Source of the DNA: Dryas octopetala
Taxonomy: Eukaryota; Streptophyta; Magnoliopsida; Rosales; Rosaceae
DNA: 64,000 bases
Reading direction: 5' to 3'
NCBI GenBank assembly: GCA_963921425.1
Contig: OY992833.1
Coordinates: 25,592,698 to 25,656,697 of the forward strand
Made by a program: the position numbers and the translations under genes
Part shown: positions 11,090 to 23,639 of the stretch, in pieces
How the letters are laid out: every line of letters starts with the position of its first letter
Position numbering within the stretch: the stretch's first letter is position 1
Notes under the pieces: model-generated
The model's input: only the letters and a program-made list of their open reading frames with translations
Databases searched by the model: none
Told to the model about the DNA's origin: nothing

Positions 11090-14000
11090 CCTTCAGCCAT
11101 TCCCTGCTTGAGACATTGTATGTAACCAGTCGGTTCATTTGTCTTGACCTCAAGGACAGCATGAGTAAGCCTTTGTTACCCAGGCAAGTCATCCTAACGT
11201 GCTTTCCATAAAACTCTAAGCACCATATGTTTGGCATTCTGTCAACCTCCTTCCACAAAAGTGTCATTTTCTGCAGCTCCCAAATGCACACGCATGTGGC
11301 AGCATTCTTTGTCAACAATCCCACTAGCATGATCCGGCCTCCACATTCAGCAAGTGTGTGGTCAGTCAGATGCAGCGGGGCAGGAATTATAAACTGCTTC
11401 CAAATCCCAGTGACCATATCATATGACACAATCCCCTCAGGGTCTGAACGCATGAAGTAAAGCGTGCCACCAATTGAAACAGCCTGTGACCGAAAATTCA
11501 GTGATAGTGGCAGCTTGATACTTGATGGCATGCTTCCTGGACGGGTCCAAGAGTTCCTCACTGAGTCATAAACTTCATACTCACCATCACAACCCACCCG
11601 CAGGATCTTGTAGCCCCCACTGGTTGAACTCCCATTCAGAGTCATCCCCACAGCAACACGAGACCAGACCTTAACTGACCTGGCTGGCAACTCTTTAAAA
11701 GATTGATTCAGAGGGTTGCACACATAGAAGTTCCTATTACCAATATCAAGAAAACACACTAGGCCACCTGCTGAAGCCACTGGCAAAACAATCAACTTTG
11801 TTGGAAGAGAAGAAATGGTGGGATGGTGCCACTTCTTCAAGGAAGGGTCATACATGGCCCCAGAATTCACGTTTTCATGAGTGATGGTGTAAAACCATGG
11901 ATTAGCTTTTGGCACCTCTGCACAATGCTGAGAGAAACTTTCAGAATCCAGCAAGGAATTCCACTTCCTGCAAACAGAACGAAAACGGAAAAATGTGGCA
12001 ATAGGAAGCCTTGCAATGACAGCTTCATAAAGGTCTTCCGGGAAATCTTTCCAAATATGTTGTTCCATAGGCTCAGTGGTATTGGTGGTTCCAGATGATT
12101 TACCCCGGGATCGTTCCTTACGAGATCTCTTGGTAGGAGGAGGCTTGCAAGGTTCCAACATCTTGAAACTTCCAGATTTTCCAGCTGCCATCACAAAACT
12201 GTAGTAATCATCTGCAGAGCTGTCATCAACATTGAGGGGGCACCTGCAAAAAAGTAACCAAAAGTTAATTATGTGCTCCCTATTTGAGGAACTTTACTGC
12301 ACTTACTGTGAAAGCAAGGAATAAGCAAAAACAGGGGAGAAATAAAAAGGGAAAAGAAATACTGAAAGGTACACACGAGATATTATAACGAGTTCTGGAC
12401 CATCGAGTTTAAACATATCAATTTAAACCAATCCTATAAAAAAAAATAAGAATAATAATAAACCAATCTAGGAGACCATTATTACAAGGGTAATATCTAA
12501 GGTTTTATCAATTTCTTTTTTTAAAGAATTACTTCAAGTCATTCTTGCTGCAAAACAGGCCAAAGAATTTATAACATTCTTCAGGTCCCCAGTTAGCTAT
12601 GATGTGGCACATATTATCGATTTTTCATCAATGCTACGGGAGCCTTGGAAAAGAACTTCATTTAGCCTTAAATATTAGTTTAAGGAATTTCCAATGACAT
12701 CTGAAAAAAAAAAAAGTAAGCTAATACTAGAGCAAGGAGTTGACAAGAAATGAAAGATAAACTAATTATAAGATCCTAACTTGAAGAGAAAGGGAGTATC
12801 ATGGAAGTAGCTGTAGGAAAGAGCTACGACACTAAGATTTTGAAGGTTCCACCCACCCCAAGGAAACTGAAATCAAACACCAAGCATAAATTCCAGTAAC
12901 TTTCGATGAAGAACAGACATGAAGTGAACAAACTGGGAGACATGTGAACACATGACATTAACATTTCGTACTTTGAATTATACAATTTTAAGAAATGATG
13001 CTTCCCCTCTTGTGGGGTTCTCTTGTACTAGAAGCTAAACTTTACACACTTTGAGATTACATTATTTATGACAAGATCATAACGAGGAACATATCACTGG
13101 AGGCATAAATCCAAGTTAACCCAGTTTACCAGTAAACCAACCAACATATATACCGCAAAATCAAACGGCTACACAGAACAAAAAGAGAAGATGCTCATTT
13201 TCTGCAGAATACATAGGTGAGCCATGGTACTACAAATTCTATAAGGAGAAGGTGTGGGCAGTTTATTAAGCACTAAAAATGAGGCCGAGCATATACAGGT
13301 ACAGGTTGACGTGTCAACGCATTATATGTGAACATATAGGGAAACAAAAAGTGAAGTTTATATACCATATTTTATCAGAAACTAATCGTTTTACCCAATG
13401 TAATGAAAATCACATACCAATCAGCCCAACTTAGCATAATCAACTCAAGCAAGATTGCTTAGTTGGTGGTCTATCTTTCTAAAATCCCCTCTTCCAACTT
13501 TTCATTCATCTATCATGCATGCTTACTCCATATCAAATAGGTTCAGACTTCGTGACCCTATCTAAGAACAACATCGAAACCCAACCCCAGCTGGACGGTT
13601 ATGAAAACAAAACCAAACAAGAAAACCGAAATAAATATCAAATATTTGCACAATTAATTTCTAAATACTAAATAGTTAGGTAAAGATCATCGATTTTGTA
13701 CCAAAGAAATAAGGTAAACATAAAATTTGTATTGTACATGGAACAAAAAGCACATATTGAATAACAAAATCCCAAAATTAAAACCCAACTTCAACAATGG
13801 CATGCTATTTCCTCGAAAGCAATCGAACCCAATTTCTCAATCCCAAATGGCAACACAGCAAACAAAGCAAAGCAACCAAACCCAGCAAGAAAAACAAAGA
13901 AAGGCATGTAATTTACAATTAGAGAAGAAATCAGTGAAGCAAGCAAGCAGAAGAAAATCAGAATACCTAAGCAGGAAATGAAAGAAGGAGTAATTGGTGG

Positions 14001-14202
14001 AAAGAAAGGATTTTCAGAAGGTGAGAGAGATCCACAACAACAAGATAGTGAGAGACCTGGGTTGCTGGTGAGAGTGGTGGAGGAGAGGAAGCTGAAGCGA
14101 AGCTTGAAGATGATGATGGTAATGAGGAGGGTGAGAGCCGTAGACTTCGACGAGCTCCTGAAGCTGACCGATGAGCTGCCTCAGCATGGCCAGCCCTTCC
14201 AT
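11001..14202 (-). CDS. LCR: F-box protein LEAF CURLING RESPONSIVENESS (F-box only protein 6)
   Basis: Two coding exons on the minus strand: 14202-14057 and 12243-11001, split by a 1.8-kb GT-AG intron; 462 residues, close to the Arabidopsis protein. Exon one gives MEGLAMLRQLIGQLQELVEV followed by a His-rich stretch. Exon two opens CPLNVDDSSADDYY, then a basic region (PPPTKRSRKERSRGK), the F-box (WKDFPEDLYEAVIARLP...FRSVCRKW, about residues 115-155) and kelch-like/F-box-associated repeats to the end (TAFHPCLTAVA). It is the substrate receptor of an SCF ubiquitin ligase; in Arabidopsis LCR (At1g27340) shapes leaves and stem-cell competence and is cleaved under miR394. The miR394 site is present at 11231-11250. 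A CT-rich run near 14359 lies in the 5' leader. Confidence 0.96.
11231..11250 (-). promoter_or_regulatory. miR394 target site in LCR coding sequence
   Basis: On the mRNA strand it reads GGAGGTTGACAGAATGCCAA. It pairs with miR394 (TTGGCATTCTGTCCACCTCC, recalled) at 19 of 20 positions, the single mismatch being toward the miRNA 3' end. The site encodes part of KEVDRMPNIW, the position known for LCR. Confidence 0.93.
12244..14056 (-). other. LCR intron 1
   Basis: This 1.8-kb intron has a GT donor at 14056-14055 and a TTTTTTGCAG acceptor at 12246-12244. Its sequence is AT-rich and I see no gene in it. The plus-strand frame at 13727-13981 is low-complexity Lys/Gln. Confidence 0.75.
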
Positions 14203-14939
14203 GCCCCTCTCGCAATTACCGACCCAATGTCCCAAAACCAAAATTAAACCAAACCCAGAAATTATTTTCAAAACTAAATAACATCCTCAGACCAGAGCCC
14301 CTCGTAAGGCTCCATACCCCCCAAACCAACCCAACCCAACCCAACCTCTACTCCCTGTCTCTCTCTCTCTCTCACTCTAATTACATTGCCCACTCTCCTT
14401 TTGCCACGTTAGCAGGCCCATGCCATTAGCTTGTACACGCTCATTATTTTCACTCCCCTTCCTGAATCTTGATATTTACAGGAATATAAAAATCTTCTAA
14501 TTTTCCGACTTTGCCCTTGTCCTTGCCCATGGTTCATTTCCTCCAACTCGGTATGCGTATGCCATACTAGAGTTTGAAACCAGAGGTACAAAGGTAAATT
14601 CACAATTTATGATTCTTTTGCAATTAAAAAGCTGAAGAATATTTACTTATTTATTTTTAGTGGATTTTCAAAATCCACGTGTGTGAACGCGAGGTTATAA
14701 CTTGATAATGGGGAAGAAGACAGGGAAAAAGAGCCTTTGGTAGCTTTTAGAAGATCAACGGCTGTGGTTAGATCTGTGGAGGCTCTTTCTTTCTTGTCCT
14801 TGTTCCACGCACACGGCATGATTGCCAGCAGCACTTTTCCCATAAATATTTTTGTTGGTTAGATTTACGGAAGTACCTACTCCTTTGATTCCTTTTTTCG
14901 GTCTCTCTCACTGCTCATTTGGCATAAGTGCCCTCGGCT

Positions 14940-15560
14940 GGTATTTGTACACTTTTTTTTTTTATACACTTTTTTTTAAATAAAAAACTAAAGCAAAAAG
15001 TCCAACACACCCCTCCTTCCTTCCCTCACCCAACTCAGACCAACATACACACCTCCCCCTCCCTCACCCTGACCACTCCCCTCCCTTCACCCAACCCACC
15101 TCTCACTCCACAAAATCACCGATTTTCAAAATACTAAATAAAAACAAGCAATCTTATATGGGTTTTAAAACCCATGAGGAAAGGAAGAGAACCATACCAA
15201 AATTGTGGCCATTGGTGGCAGAAAACGACCAGAATCAGCGAAGAAATTCAGCGGCAGCCGAAGCTTCTCGGCTTTCGATCCGGATTGTACAGCATCTGGA
15301 TGAATGATTGGATCCCACAGGAAGGTCGGCGCTGCCAAGACGAAGAGATCCCGACCGGTCTCGCGTCGAGAGGTGGCCGGACAACGAAGATCTGGCCGGG
15401 TCGGGTCGCAGTCCGACTGGATTTATGCGGGTCTGCAATTTTTTTGGAGTCTTATTGGGGTGTGTTAAGGAAGAAGAGGTGTGTTAGTCTTTTCTCATTG
15501 GTTTTTTTTATTTATTAAGAAGCGTGTGCAAAAAAAAAAAGTGCAAATAGTAGCCTTCTA
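14940..15560. mobile_element. Non-autonomous terminal-inverted-repeat element with GC-rich core
   Basis: The left end (TATTTGTACACTTTTTTTTT, ATACACTTTTTTTTAAATA, then AAGTCCAACACACCCC) is repeated in reverse complement on the right (GTGTGTTAGTCTTTTCTC ... TTTATTAAGAAGCGTGTGC ... AAAGTGCAAATAGT), giving imperfect inverted repeats of about 100 bp. The core at 15230-15430 is much richer in G+C and carries a 115-codon frame that resembles no family I know. No clear target duplication was found. Confidence 0.55.
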
Positions 15561-15599
15561 GTTTAATATTGCTGAGAGAAAAAAAATTTGTGAAATAAA

Positions 15600-17720
15600 G
15601 TAAATTAGTTGAATATTTGGTAAATTATATTTTTTAAAATAAAGTCCATTGATTTTAATTTTTAACTACTCAATTTTAATAATTTTTTAGTTTAAGTACC
15701 AAAATTAAATAGTATTTTACATTAGATACTAGTTGAAAAGTCAAACAAAATAATAAAGTAAAATTTACAAATATTACATCACATGCCACTACAATAAAAT
15801 AAAAAAATATTACATCACAAATATTACATTAATTTATAGTATATTGTATTAAAAAAAAATCAATCTAGTCACAACTTAACTGTGACTGTCTTGGTAAATT
15901 GAAAGAGACAACTCACACCATTATACTATATATTATTTTGAGTAAAAGTATTGTTTTGACCTCTATTTATACTATATTATAGTATAATTTCTCTAAAAAT
16001 AATTCAATTAAGTCACAACTTAACTGTGATTGTCTCACAACTTAAATGTGAATGTCGTTCAATCACAACTAAATTTGAAGATGTGAGTGTCGTACAGTCA
16101 CAACTAAATGTGAAGTTGAGACTACATTAACAAATTTTCAATATAATATAAAAGGTTCAAGAACAATTTTGTCAAAACTTTATAAATTTTAACTAACACT
16201 CATCATATGTGGGTCAAATGACAAAAATGTCAAATGAAAAAGGCTCAAATCAAATGGGCTAACATATTTGTGACCTAATATAAAAAACTACATTTAAATT
16301 TAGTAGTTCAATTGAAATATTATATGGTCTTCATGCTATACCAAAAAATTATTGGAATTTGATATTTAATCCTAATTTTCTATTAAAAATATTGTAAGTA
16401 AAAAATAGTATCAAAGTATTTGATAAAGTTTAATGTAAAATTATTGTGTCTCTTTATAATTACTAAAATAGACATAATGCTGAAAGTTCTTTTGATTAAT
16501 TTGTTTGGTAAAAACTAGGCATTTTACTGTTTATAATTTTTGGTCTACAAATTTATATTAACATTAAAAGTACTAAAAACAAAATAATTAAATAAGTATG
16601 TATATTATTTTTGTAGATATATTATAATTTTAATTGTGCAAATAAAATACCATAATTAATAATCAATATAAACTTAAGGATATATTGGGCAACTAAAATT
16701 TTTAATTATGAGGCACTATAGTTTTAAAAAAACAAGTGGTTCAAAATTGTAGTAAGTGACCTAAAATAATGAGGCACTTTAGTTTTGAATTTTTTACCAA
16801 ATACCAAAATTATTGTGAATGACCTGAAATTATCATCCACAACTGCTTTTGGATGTCAAATAACAATCCCAAAGGAGCCCTTGCTATTATTATTGTTCCC
16901 TTCTTTTTTGTTCCTTCTTCTTTCTTTCTTTTTCTTTTTTTCTTTCAATTTCTTTTATCAATTTTTTTCATTCAATTTTCTTTTATCAATTTAGTGTAAT
17001 GTTAATCTAAATTTCTAGATACTACTATTAAATTTATTTATTCATAACTTATACCATTTTTTATAAAATTCTACACCCATGTACAATTACATAAACAATT
17101 ATGTGGTTCATCTTAAGTTGGGTTATATTAGTTTTGATTTAAGCATAATAGCAACAAAAAGACTTATCTCTTATATTGGAGAGGGTCTTTTACACAGGTG
17201 AGTGGATAGCTATTTTTCTTGTAAAATAATATAGAAAATTATGATTAAATACAAAATATCAATAGTTTTTCAATAAAGCAGCATAACACTGATTTTTTTT
17301 CAGTTTAGGTAATAATCTAGAGTAAGACATTTTGGATTAAGTCACAAATCAGTTTGTTATATAGTTGTGACTGTCGAATAGTCACAGTTGTGATTGAACT
17401 GTGACTGTTTCAAATTTATAAAAATTTAAATTTTTTAAGAGTTTAATACTTTTGATTTAGGCTTGGGGATAAAGTCATATAACTCAAAGACTAAACATTA
17501 AAGTTTAAGTTTTGCAAATATTGAAAAAACAACAAATCAATAAAAAAGCTATGACTGTTAGACAGTTACAGCTCGATATAACCATATTTTTTAAAATTGG
17601 TACCTAAACTGAAATTTAGTACCTAAAGTAAAATGACATAAATGTTTTAGTAGTTAAAATAAAAAAAATATTATAATTTGATACCTAAAATCAATGGACC
17701 TAAAATAATAATGTGAAATC
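15600..17720. mobile_element. About 2.1-kb AT-rich element with long imperfect inverted repeats
   Basis: Near 15640 the sequence reads AAGTCCATTGATTTTAA ... TTTTAACTACTCAATTT ... AAGTACCAAAATT. The reverse complement of about 17610-17712 gives the same order (AGGTCCATTGATTTTAGG ... TTTTAACTACTAAAAC ... AGGTACTAAATTT). Inside, the motif GTCACAACTTAACTGTGA(C/T)TGTC recurs around 15868 and 16013, with degenerate versions near 16080 and 17380. No transposase frame is visible. Exact ends and target duplication are not determined. Confidence 0.5.
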
Positions 17721-17808
17721 CTCTCTTATAAAAGTACGATGTAGCAGCCTTCTCTAGTTCTACGGGAAAAATGAGTTCATCTGCCATACACACATATACC
17801 ACAAGTAC

Positions 17809-17989
17809 GAAAAATTATAGGGTATAACCAATATATCACCACGTGGTATAACCAATCCAACGTATAATAGTATTACTGGACGATGTGTTTATATTAGTAG
17901 GGTATAGTATTAATAACATCCACTCATATTATAACAAATAGACTGGTTATACCACGTGTCAATATAGCGGTTATACAGAATAATTTCTC
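17809..17989. mobile_element. 181-bp Mutator-type MITE with 9-bp target duplication
   Basis: It is flanked by CACAAGTAC at 17800-17808 and 17990-17998. Termini read GAAAAATTATAGGGTATAACC and, inverted, GAGAAATTATTCTGTATAACC; similarity continues through CACGTGGTATAACCA. A 9-bp duplication fits MULE-derived MITEs. Confidence 0.85.
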
Positions 17990-17998
17990 CACAAGTAC

Positions 17999-20239
17999 AA
18001 TGATCTAGGGTGGAAAACTACAACCAACACTCACTCACTATCCAAATATCCAATGGTCAGATAAATGTCTGCATAGTAATTAGACGTGGTAAAATACGAT
18101 GTGAGATAATCACTCTAATTAAATAGGTCAAATATAAGATAAACATGGCTACAAAAATTGGTTAACACATTATTTAGGTTTACAAATTGATTTAAGTAAT
18201 TTGGTACAAGTAGTACAACTTGAATGATAACATTGGTTTTGAAAGCAAACTTGACATGAATATTCTTTCATGTGTAAATAAAACCCAAAAGTAGAATTAA
18301 TGATGGTTCCTGCCACTAAAAACTTGTAAAGATAAAGAAAGAAGGAATCGCATACATTCCCCCTACAACTGAAATGAGTGATAGCAGCAACCTTGTCTTA
18401 AGTCATCATACACTTCATTTTTCTAAGCAAATTGCCAAATACTCATCCAAGCAATACACGAAACCTTGGGGCTTTGGGTGGGTGTGGCTTGCCCACTGCC
18501 AAATACAGTGATGATGATCATGAAGTGACTAATAAGTGAGTGGGTGTTTTTCCTTTTTCTTTTATTTTTCTCACATCATAGGAAAAAAAAAAATCTAAAA
18601 ATCATGTAAAGGTGCAAATAACAAGAATGTAACTTAAAATTTGTGGGTTTGGTGACTGAGATGACTTAGCTTAATTGAACTGTAAATGAACATATAGAAA
18701 GCCAAAAGTAGAAGCGACAAGTACCATATACGATCATATATTATATGTTAATCGGGACAAATTTATCTTCAGTTGGAAGTACATTTATACCGAACCATAA
18801 GCTTACAAGAAAACCCATCAGAGGGAGGCTTCCAGCTCATTTGTGTGTTGCCTTCTACCGCTCCTAAGATCATCATATACCTCAATTTCAACACTCATCT
18901 CTTTCATTTGTGTACATGTATTAGATCCAATTTGTAATGTAATTTATGTGAAAAATATTGCACAATTATATTAAACATGATTAAAAGTTAGGGATAATTT
19001 GAGAATATTGATAGTGTTTTTCAAAATTTGAATGGATGGTGAGAAAGAGATGGGGAAGATGAGTAGGAATAGGAAGAAAATAAAAGTGGAAAATGGTATG
19101 GAAGGTAATTTGGAATAGAGAGGTGGAGGATTTGGTAAGGAAGAAGTGATGAATAATGATGAGAAAGAGGGGTAAAGTTAAGGTAAGAGGGAGGGTTTTA
19201 GGTTTAATGATTAGGTTTGTCAAAACCAAGGGGATGACTGATGAAAATGCGGTGGGTAATGATTTCACGTGTCTAGGGAAGCCAAGTTTTTAGTCATTTG
19301 GTGCATTTGGTGGTGGGTATAAATAAATCAAATTTATTATTATGCCTCATTATGATTATCATCATCATCATCGATTCCCTTCTTTTACGTGTGCATTCAT
19401 TCCATTCCATTCCTTTACTTTACTCCGTGTGCTTGTGCGTGTGAATGTGTGATTGTGTGAATTGTCATTGCTTTTTTGAATCTTCAAGCTTCCTTTTGAA
19501 TCTTAAAGCAATTGCGTGAGATTCACTGTGAATTGTCGCAGCCGAGTAGCTCATTCCAATTCCCACCTTCATTAACTGGTTGGGCGTTGGGCCGCTTGGC
19601 CCAGTAAGGCTGTCAAAGGAGTTTTAACTTGACTTGGGGTATTCAGGCTTTTGTGGACAAACAAACGATTGGGCTCCATTTTTTCTTGGCCCAATTGTGT
19701 CAGATGGTCCGGAAGAACTCCATGTTGTTACAAAAATCAGTGGATGAGTCTGACCACGTATTTTTACAGACCCACACATTATCATACATGCCAATATTCT
19801 CTCTAATTTAACAACTTATAACACCAAATAGGTATCGAGTTTTATCAAAAAGTCTCGACATTATTTTGGATATCCATTATTGACAACTTACAATACCGAT
19901 TTGAGATTACGAACACTGTTGATGATTCTAATCTAAGATATTTTTCTAACAATCAGACTTAAATTTGATTTTTTAGATTAATAACCATTTGGTTTAGTGG
20001 ATGACATCCAGTCCTTCTTTTATTAGAGATGGTTATAAGTTCAAAACTTATGTACGACTGTTGTTTAAAAAAACAGAAAAACTAGATTTTTGAGTAATAA
20101 TTTATTAAGCTTAGATAAACATAATTTTTGGATTTTAAGTAAACATAAAATATTCAAATTGGATAAAGAAAAAGAGAAGGCTGGTTACAAGCTATATGGG
20201 TGATTGTACACCCCACGGCAAATACAAAGCTGCGTCGTT
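17999..20239. other. Intergenic DNA
   Basis: AT-rich sequence with no convincing gene. The minus-strand frame at 18981-19268 is low in complexity. A possible SINE remnant lies at about 19983-20075 (GGTTTAGTGGATGACATCCA followed about 50 bp later by AGTTCAAAACT, like tRNA A and B boxes). Confidence 0.4.
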
Positions 20240-21593
20240 TCACGTGCCTCCCAATGCTTCATGGTAGCCATGAAATGTCTTTTCCCTTTTGTTGGGCCTG
20301 GCATCACCAAGCCGTTGAAGAACTAGCAAACTTTGAAGACGCTCCACAACGTTCTTCATTGTGGGCCGGTTTATTGGGAAAAATTCGATGCATTGCATTC
20401 CCAGCTCCGTAATTGCAATACCATCTTCACCAAGGTAACCCCAGTCTTCCTGTAGAGTTTTGTGGACAAGAGAGAAGTTGGGCCTGTATTCCTTCTTGGC
20501 CCAATACTGTACCAGACCATCCAAGCCCAACTGGGGATTTTCCAATCTCTCTGGCTCAAAAACTCTCTTGGCTATTAGGCCCAGGAGAATCACACCAAAT
20601 GAATACACGTCGCAGCTTGTATGCCAATAAGTACCACCTGAAAATGAATTGTGTTACATTTGTTACATAAAAGTTTTTCACGCAAAACAGTCAGGTAGGT
20701 GGGCTTTCGAAAAAAGAACCTTTTGCGGCAAAAAATGGATCAACAAAGCCAATGGGATTTGGTATCTGCTTTTTTAGTGTAGTCATTTCACCAATGATTC
20801 CTCCACTGATGAGTCCAAAATCAGATAATTTTGGCTTGCAATCCTGAAAGAGAAAATCAAAGTAGAAGATTATTAGTAAGACCAAGTCAGGCTGCAGAAA
20901 GATGAAAACAAAGGCATTAGGTACAAAGTTACAAACCCAATCCAGCATTATATGAGATGTATTAATATTGAGGACCAGGTATGGCCTGTCCTTGCTGTGT
21001 AGAAATTCAAGGAGGCGTGCAAATTGGAGAAGTAGATTGATCCTTTGAACCCAGTTGAGATAATCTGTATGCATGAGTTGTATTAAGCAATTAGACAGCA
21101 GATATTATAGCCTACAAGAAATTGAAGCTTCAGAACATAAACAGAATATATGTACCTTTCAGGGTCAGATTATGCAGAGTGTCCCATGGATTGAGGTCAT
21201 AGACAACACCCTTCACTTCCTTTTCACAGCAATAACCAATCAATTTCACCAAGTTGGGATGGCCATTTGTACTTGGGTGTGTTAGAAATTGAACTTCTTC
21301 CTGCAATCCAAATCAAACCCATTAATTGGCTAAACCTTGAGAGAGAGAGAGGTTTTACAAGTTACCTTAAGCATCAGAAAGTCATCATGTATGAATGATA
21401 TGCAGCCTGATTTCTGATCCCATATTTTCACAGTAACTTGTCGACCTTCTGTTCCAACAAGTCCTTGCTTAATCTGTCCTCTATATAATTTGCCAAATTG
21501 GGTAAGGCCAATCAGATTGTTCTTGTTGAAATCGTTGGTGCATGCTTTCAAGTCCTCACATGTAAACACTACAAGCTTTGCTGCAGAATCCAT
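20240..21593 (-). CDS. Receptor-like cytoplasmic kinase homologue, probable pseudokinase
   Basis: Five minus-strand exons: 21593-21366, 21300-21156, 21064-20937, 20843-20720, 20637-20240; 1,023 nt, 340 residues, phases agree. A short N-terminus (MDSAAKLVVFTCEDLKACTN) leads straight into a kinase fold, as in plant RLCKs; no signal peptide or membrane span. The glycine loop is degenerate (IGLTQFGKLYRG), the beta-3 lysine is kept (VTVKIW), and DFG is kept (LSDFGLISGG). The HRDLKxxN loop reads VLNINTSHIMLD, so the catalytic Asp is Asn, the Lys is Asn and the metal-binding Asn is His. The C lobe is normal (SCDVYSFGVILLGLI, RPTMKNVVERLQ). Phosphotransfer therefore looks unlikely; a scaffold or decoy role, as for other plant pseudokinases, is inference. 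The 93-nt intron 20844-20936 lies in the catalytic loop and has no stop. Confidence 0.85.
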
Positions 21594-23639
21594 TATCAGG
21601 ATACAATATATTGCAACCTGTTTTCTTCTCCTTTATTCAACTTCAAAATTCTAGACCAAGTACAAAAAACTTTAAGATATTCCCAATATAATACCCCAAA
21701 TTAATACCAGATGCATTCAACAAGATGGCCCTTGCCATTTGTATGATTTTTATATTTTGTTTCTCCCTTTGACTTTGTCGCTCTCAGTGTGAAAGTCCAT
21801 TGGTTGACGTCAATCTGGCGAGATTGCCCAAACCAGTTCTTAAAGCTACAACTCAAAGAGAAGACAGGCACGACCCAGTTGTCAATCAACTGTGAGAAAT
21901 TTAACCTTATTCTCACAGTAATCGATTATGTGACTAATCACAACAAATAATAATGATGGAAGGGAGAAAAATTTACTTATACGAGTCTATATATCCACTT
22001 TCTAACAAAATGTTCTCATATACTAGTTATGTGATTATTAAGGGATTAATGTCATTTTGCTCCCCAGACTATTACACATGTATCAGTTTGCTCCCCAGAC
22101 TTTTAATTTGGAAAATTAAGGACCCTGACTTTTTCAATTTTGCCAATTAAGGTTATTCCGTCAATTTATACATTTTTCATCTAAAATTTCGAGATGATCA
22201 AGTAAAATTTAGCAAGAAATAAAAGAGAAAAAATGATGCATGAGGAAAAAATGATAAGATCTAATTGGAAGGGACCATTTTGCCCTCAAAGATTTGGATA
22301 AAAAATGTGTAAATTGACAAAAGAACCTCAATTGGCAAAATTGAAAAAGTCAGAGTCCTTAATTTTCCAAATTAGAAGTCTGGGGAGCAAACTGATACAA
22401 GTGTAATAGTCTGGGGAGCAAAATGGTAGTAATCCCGATTATTAATTGTGAGAGAATGAGTATAACTTATTTCATGCAAATTTTTTTTCGATAAAAAGAT
22501 AAAGTAAGAAAATAATGCGGAACACATAAATCCATACAAAAAACTTTGCTTAAGAGTTAATCTCAAAACCCAACCCTTATATCCATTAAGAATTTAAGAT
22601 TCCATCTTGCACACCATGCCTCGAACACTCTCCAACTCCTTGGTCTCAACCCTTTTACGTGATTTCCGAACCTCACATCGCTCCTCTTTTATATTTCCTC
22701 AAGTAAAAATCCCAGAGATCCTGCAATCCATGCTATAAATGAACATGAGGGACTAGATTGTACCTAAAAATCCATGACCCAACTAAATACGCCTCCTAAA
22801 GAAAGCAAGACATTCGTTCGTTGCCAAGTTTAACCTCCCTTGGTAGATACCCATGTATTAATTACCTTTACGGATGCACCAAATCCAACACATTTTAGGG
22901 GTTGGTGGTAAGTGAGGTTTTGTATACACTTGTAAGAATTTTTCATCAATTGGACTAGTAAAGGATATCTACGTTCATTAATTGCAACTCATGTCTTTTT
23001 TTTTTTCTAATTTTCTTTTTGTTTGGTACCTCAAAATCTCTTCACCTATTGTGTTTGAAAACCGTCCAATTCGATCTTCAACCACTTACATGGTAGAAAA
23101 TGGAAACACTAGCACATATTTGGCTAGTGAAAACAAACAGAGAAGTATAAGAAAAGAGCATTTCTCTGAAGCCAAAATACTTTTCTTCCTTCAATTGCAC
23201 AAGAAAAGATGTACTACTTGAAGGACTGTATGCATAAATAATAGAATCATACTATAAGGATGTTCTTGACTCTTGAGTTGGACTCACATCACATCCCATA
23301 TTACATCAGCTACATTAGACGAATCTCAAAATATAGAATTATAGAATACACATAAATAAACAAAACTTTCTTTGTTTCGCATGCCAACAGCATTGCCCTG
23401 AAGTTGAACAACTTGGGAAGCTAATTTTAGACTGGACAATGTTTGGCTTGTGACAGAGACATGAGTTAACAAGTTCTCACCAACCAAAGCCCATGTCAAA
23501 TCTCACCCTCACTTGTTTCTTAACAACATCTTCTTCTTCTTCTTTAACTCACTAATCCCATCTTCCTCCTCCTTTAAAGCCACCAATCCCATGGCAATTA
23601 TTCTCACCCTCACTTCTTATCCCCATCCACATCTCCAGT
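21594..23639. other. Intergenic DNA between pseudokinase and ACOS5
   Basis: It contains the MITE at 22042-22436. The remainder is AT-rich; the frame at 22982-23221 is not convincing. The stretch at about 23490-23639 is probably the ACOS5 5' leader. Confidence 0.45.
22042..22436. mobile_element. 395-bp Mutator-type MITE with about 130-bp inverted repeats
   Basis: Target duplication GATTATTAA at 22033-22041 and 22437-22445. The left end runs GGGATTAATGTCATTTTGCT; the inverted right end runs GGGATTACTACCATTTTGCT. Both arms hold CTCCCCAGACT twice and extend through the TTAATTTTCC/AAAATTAAGGA segment. Confidence 0.92.

Noticed and set aside
18981..19268. 95-codon minus-strand frame rich in Leu/Thr/Ile
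   Set aside because: Composition-driven in AT-rich DNA, no homologous motif.
19560..19800. Possible degenerate copy of pseudokinase exon five (shared TTCTTGGCCCAAT words)
   Set aside because: Only short words match; there is no colinear homology.
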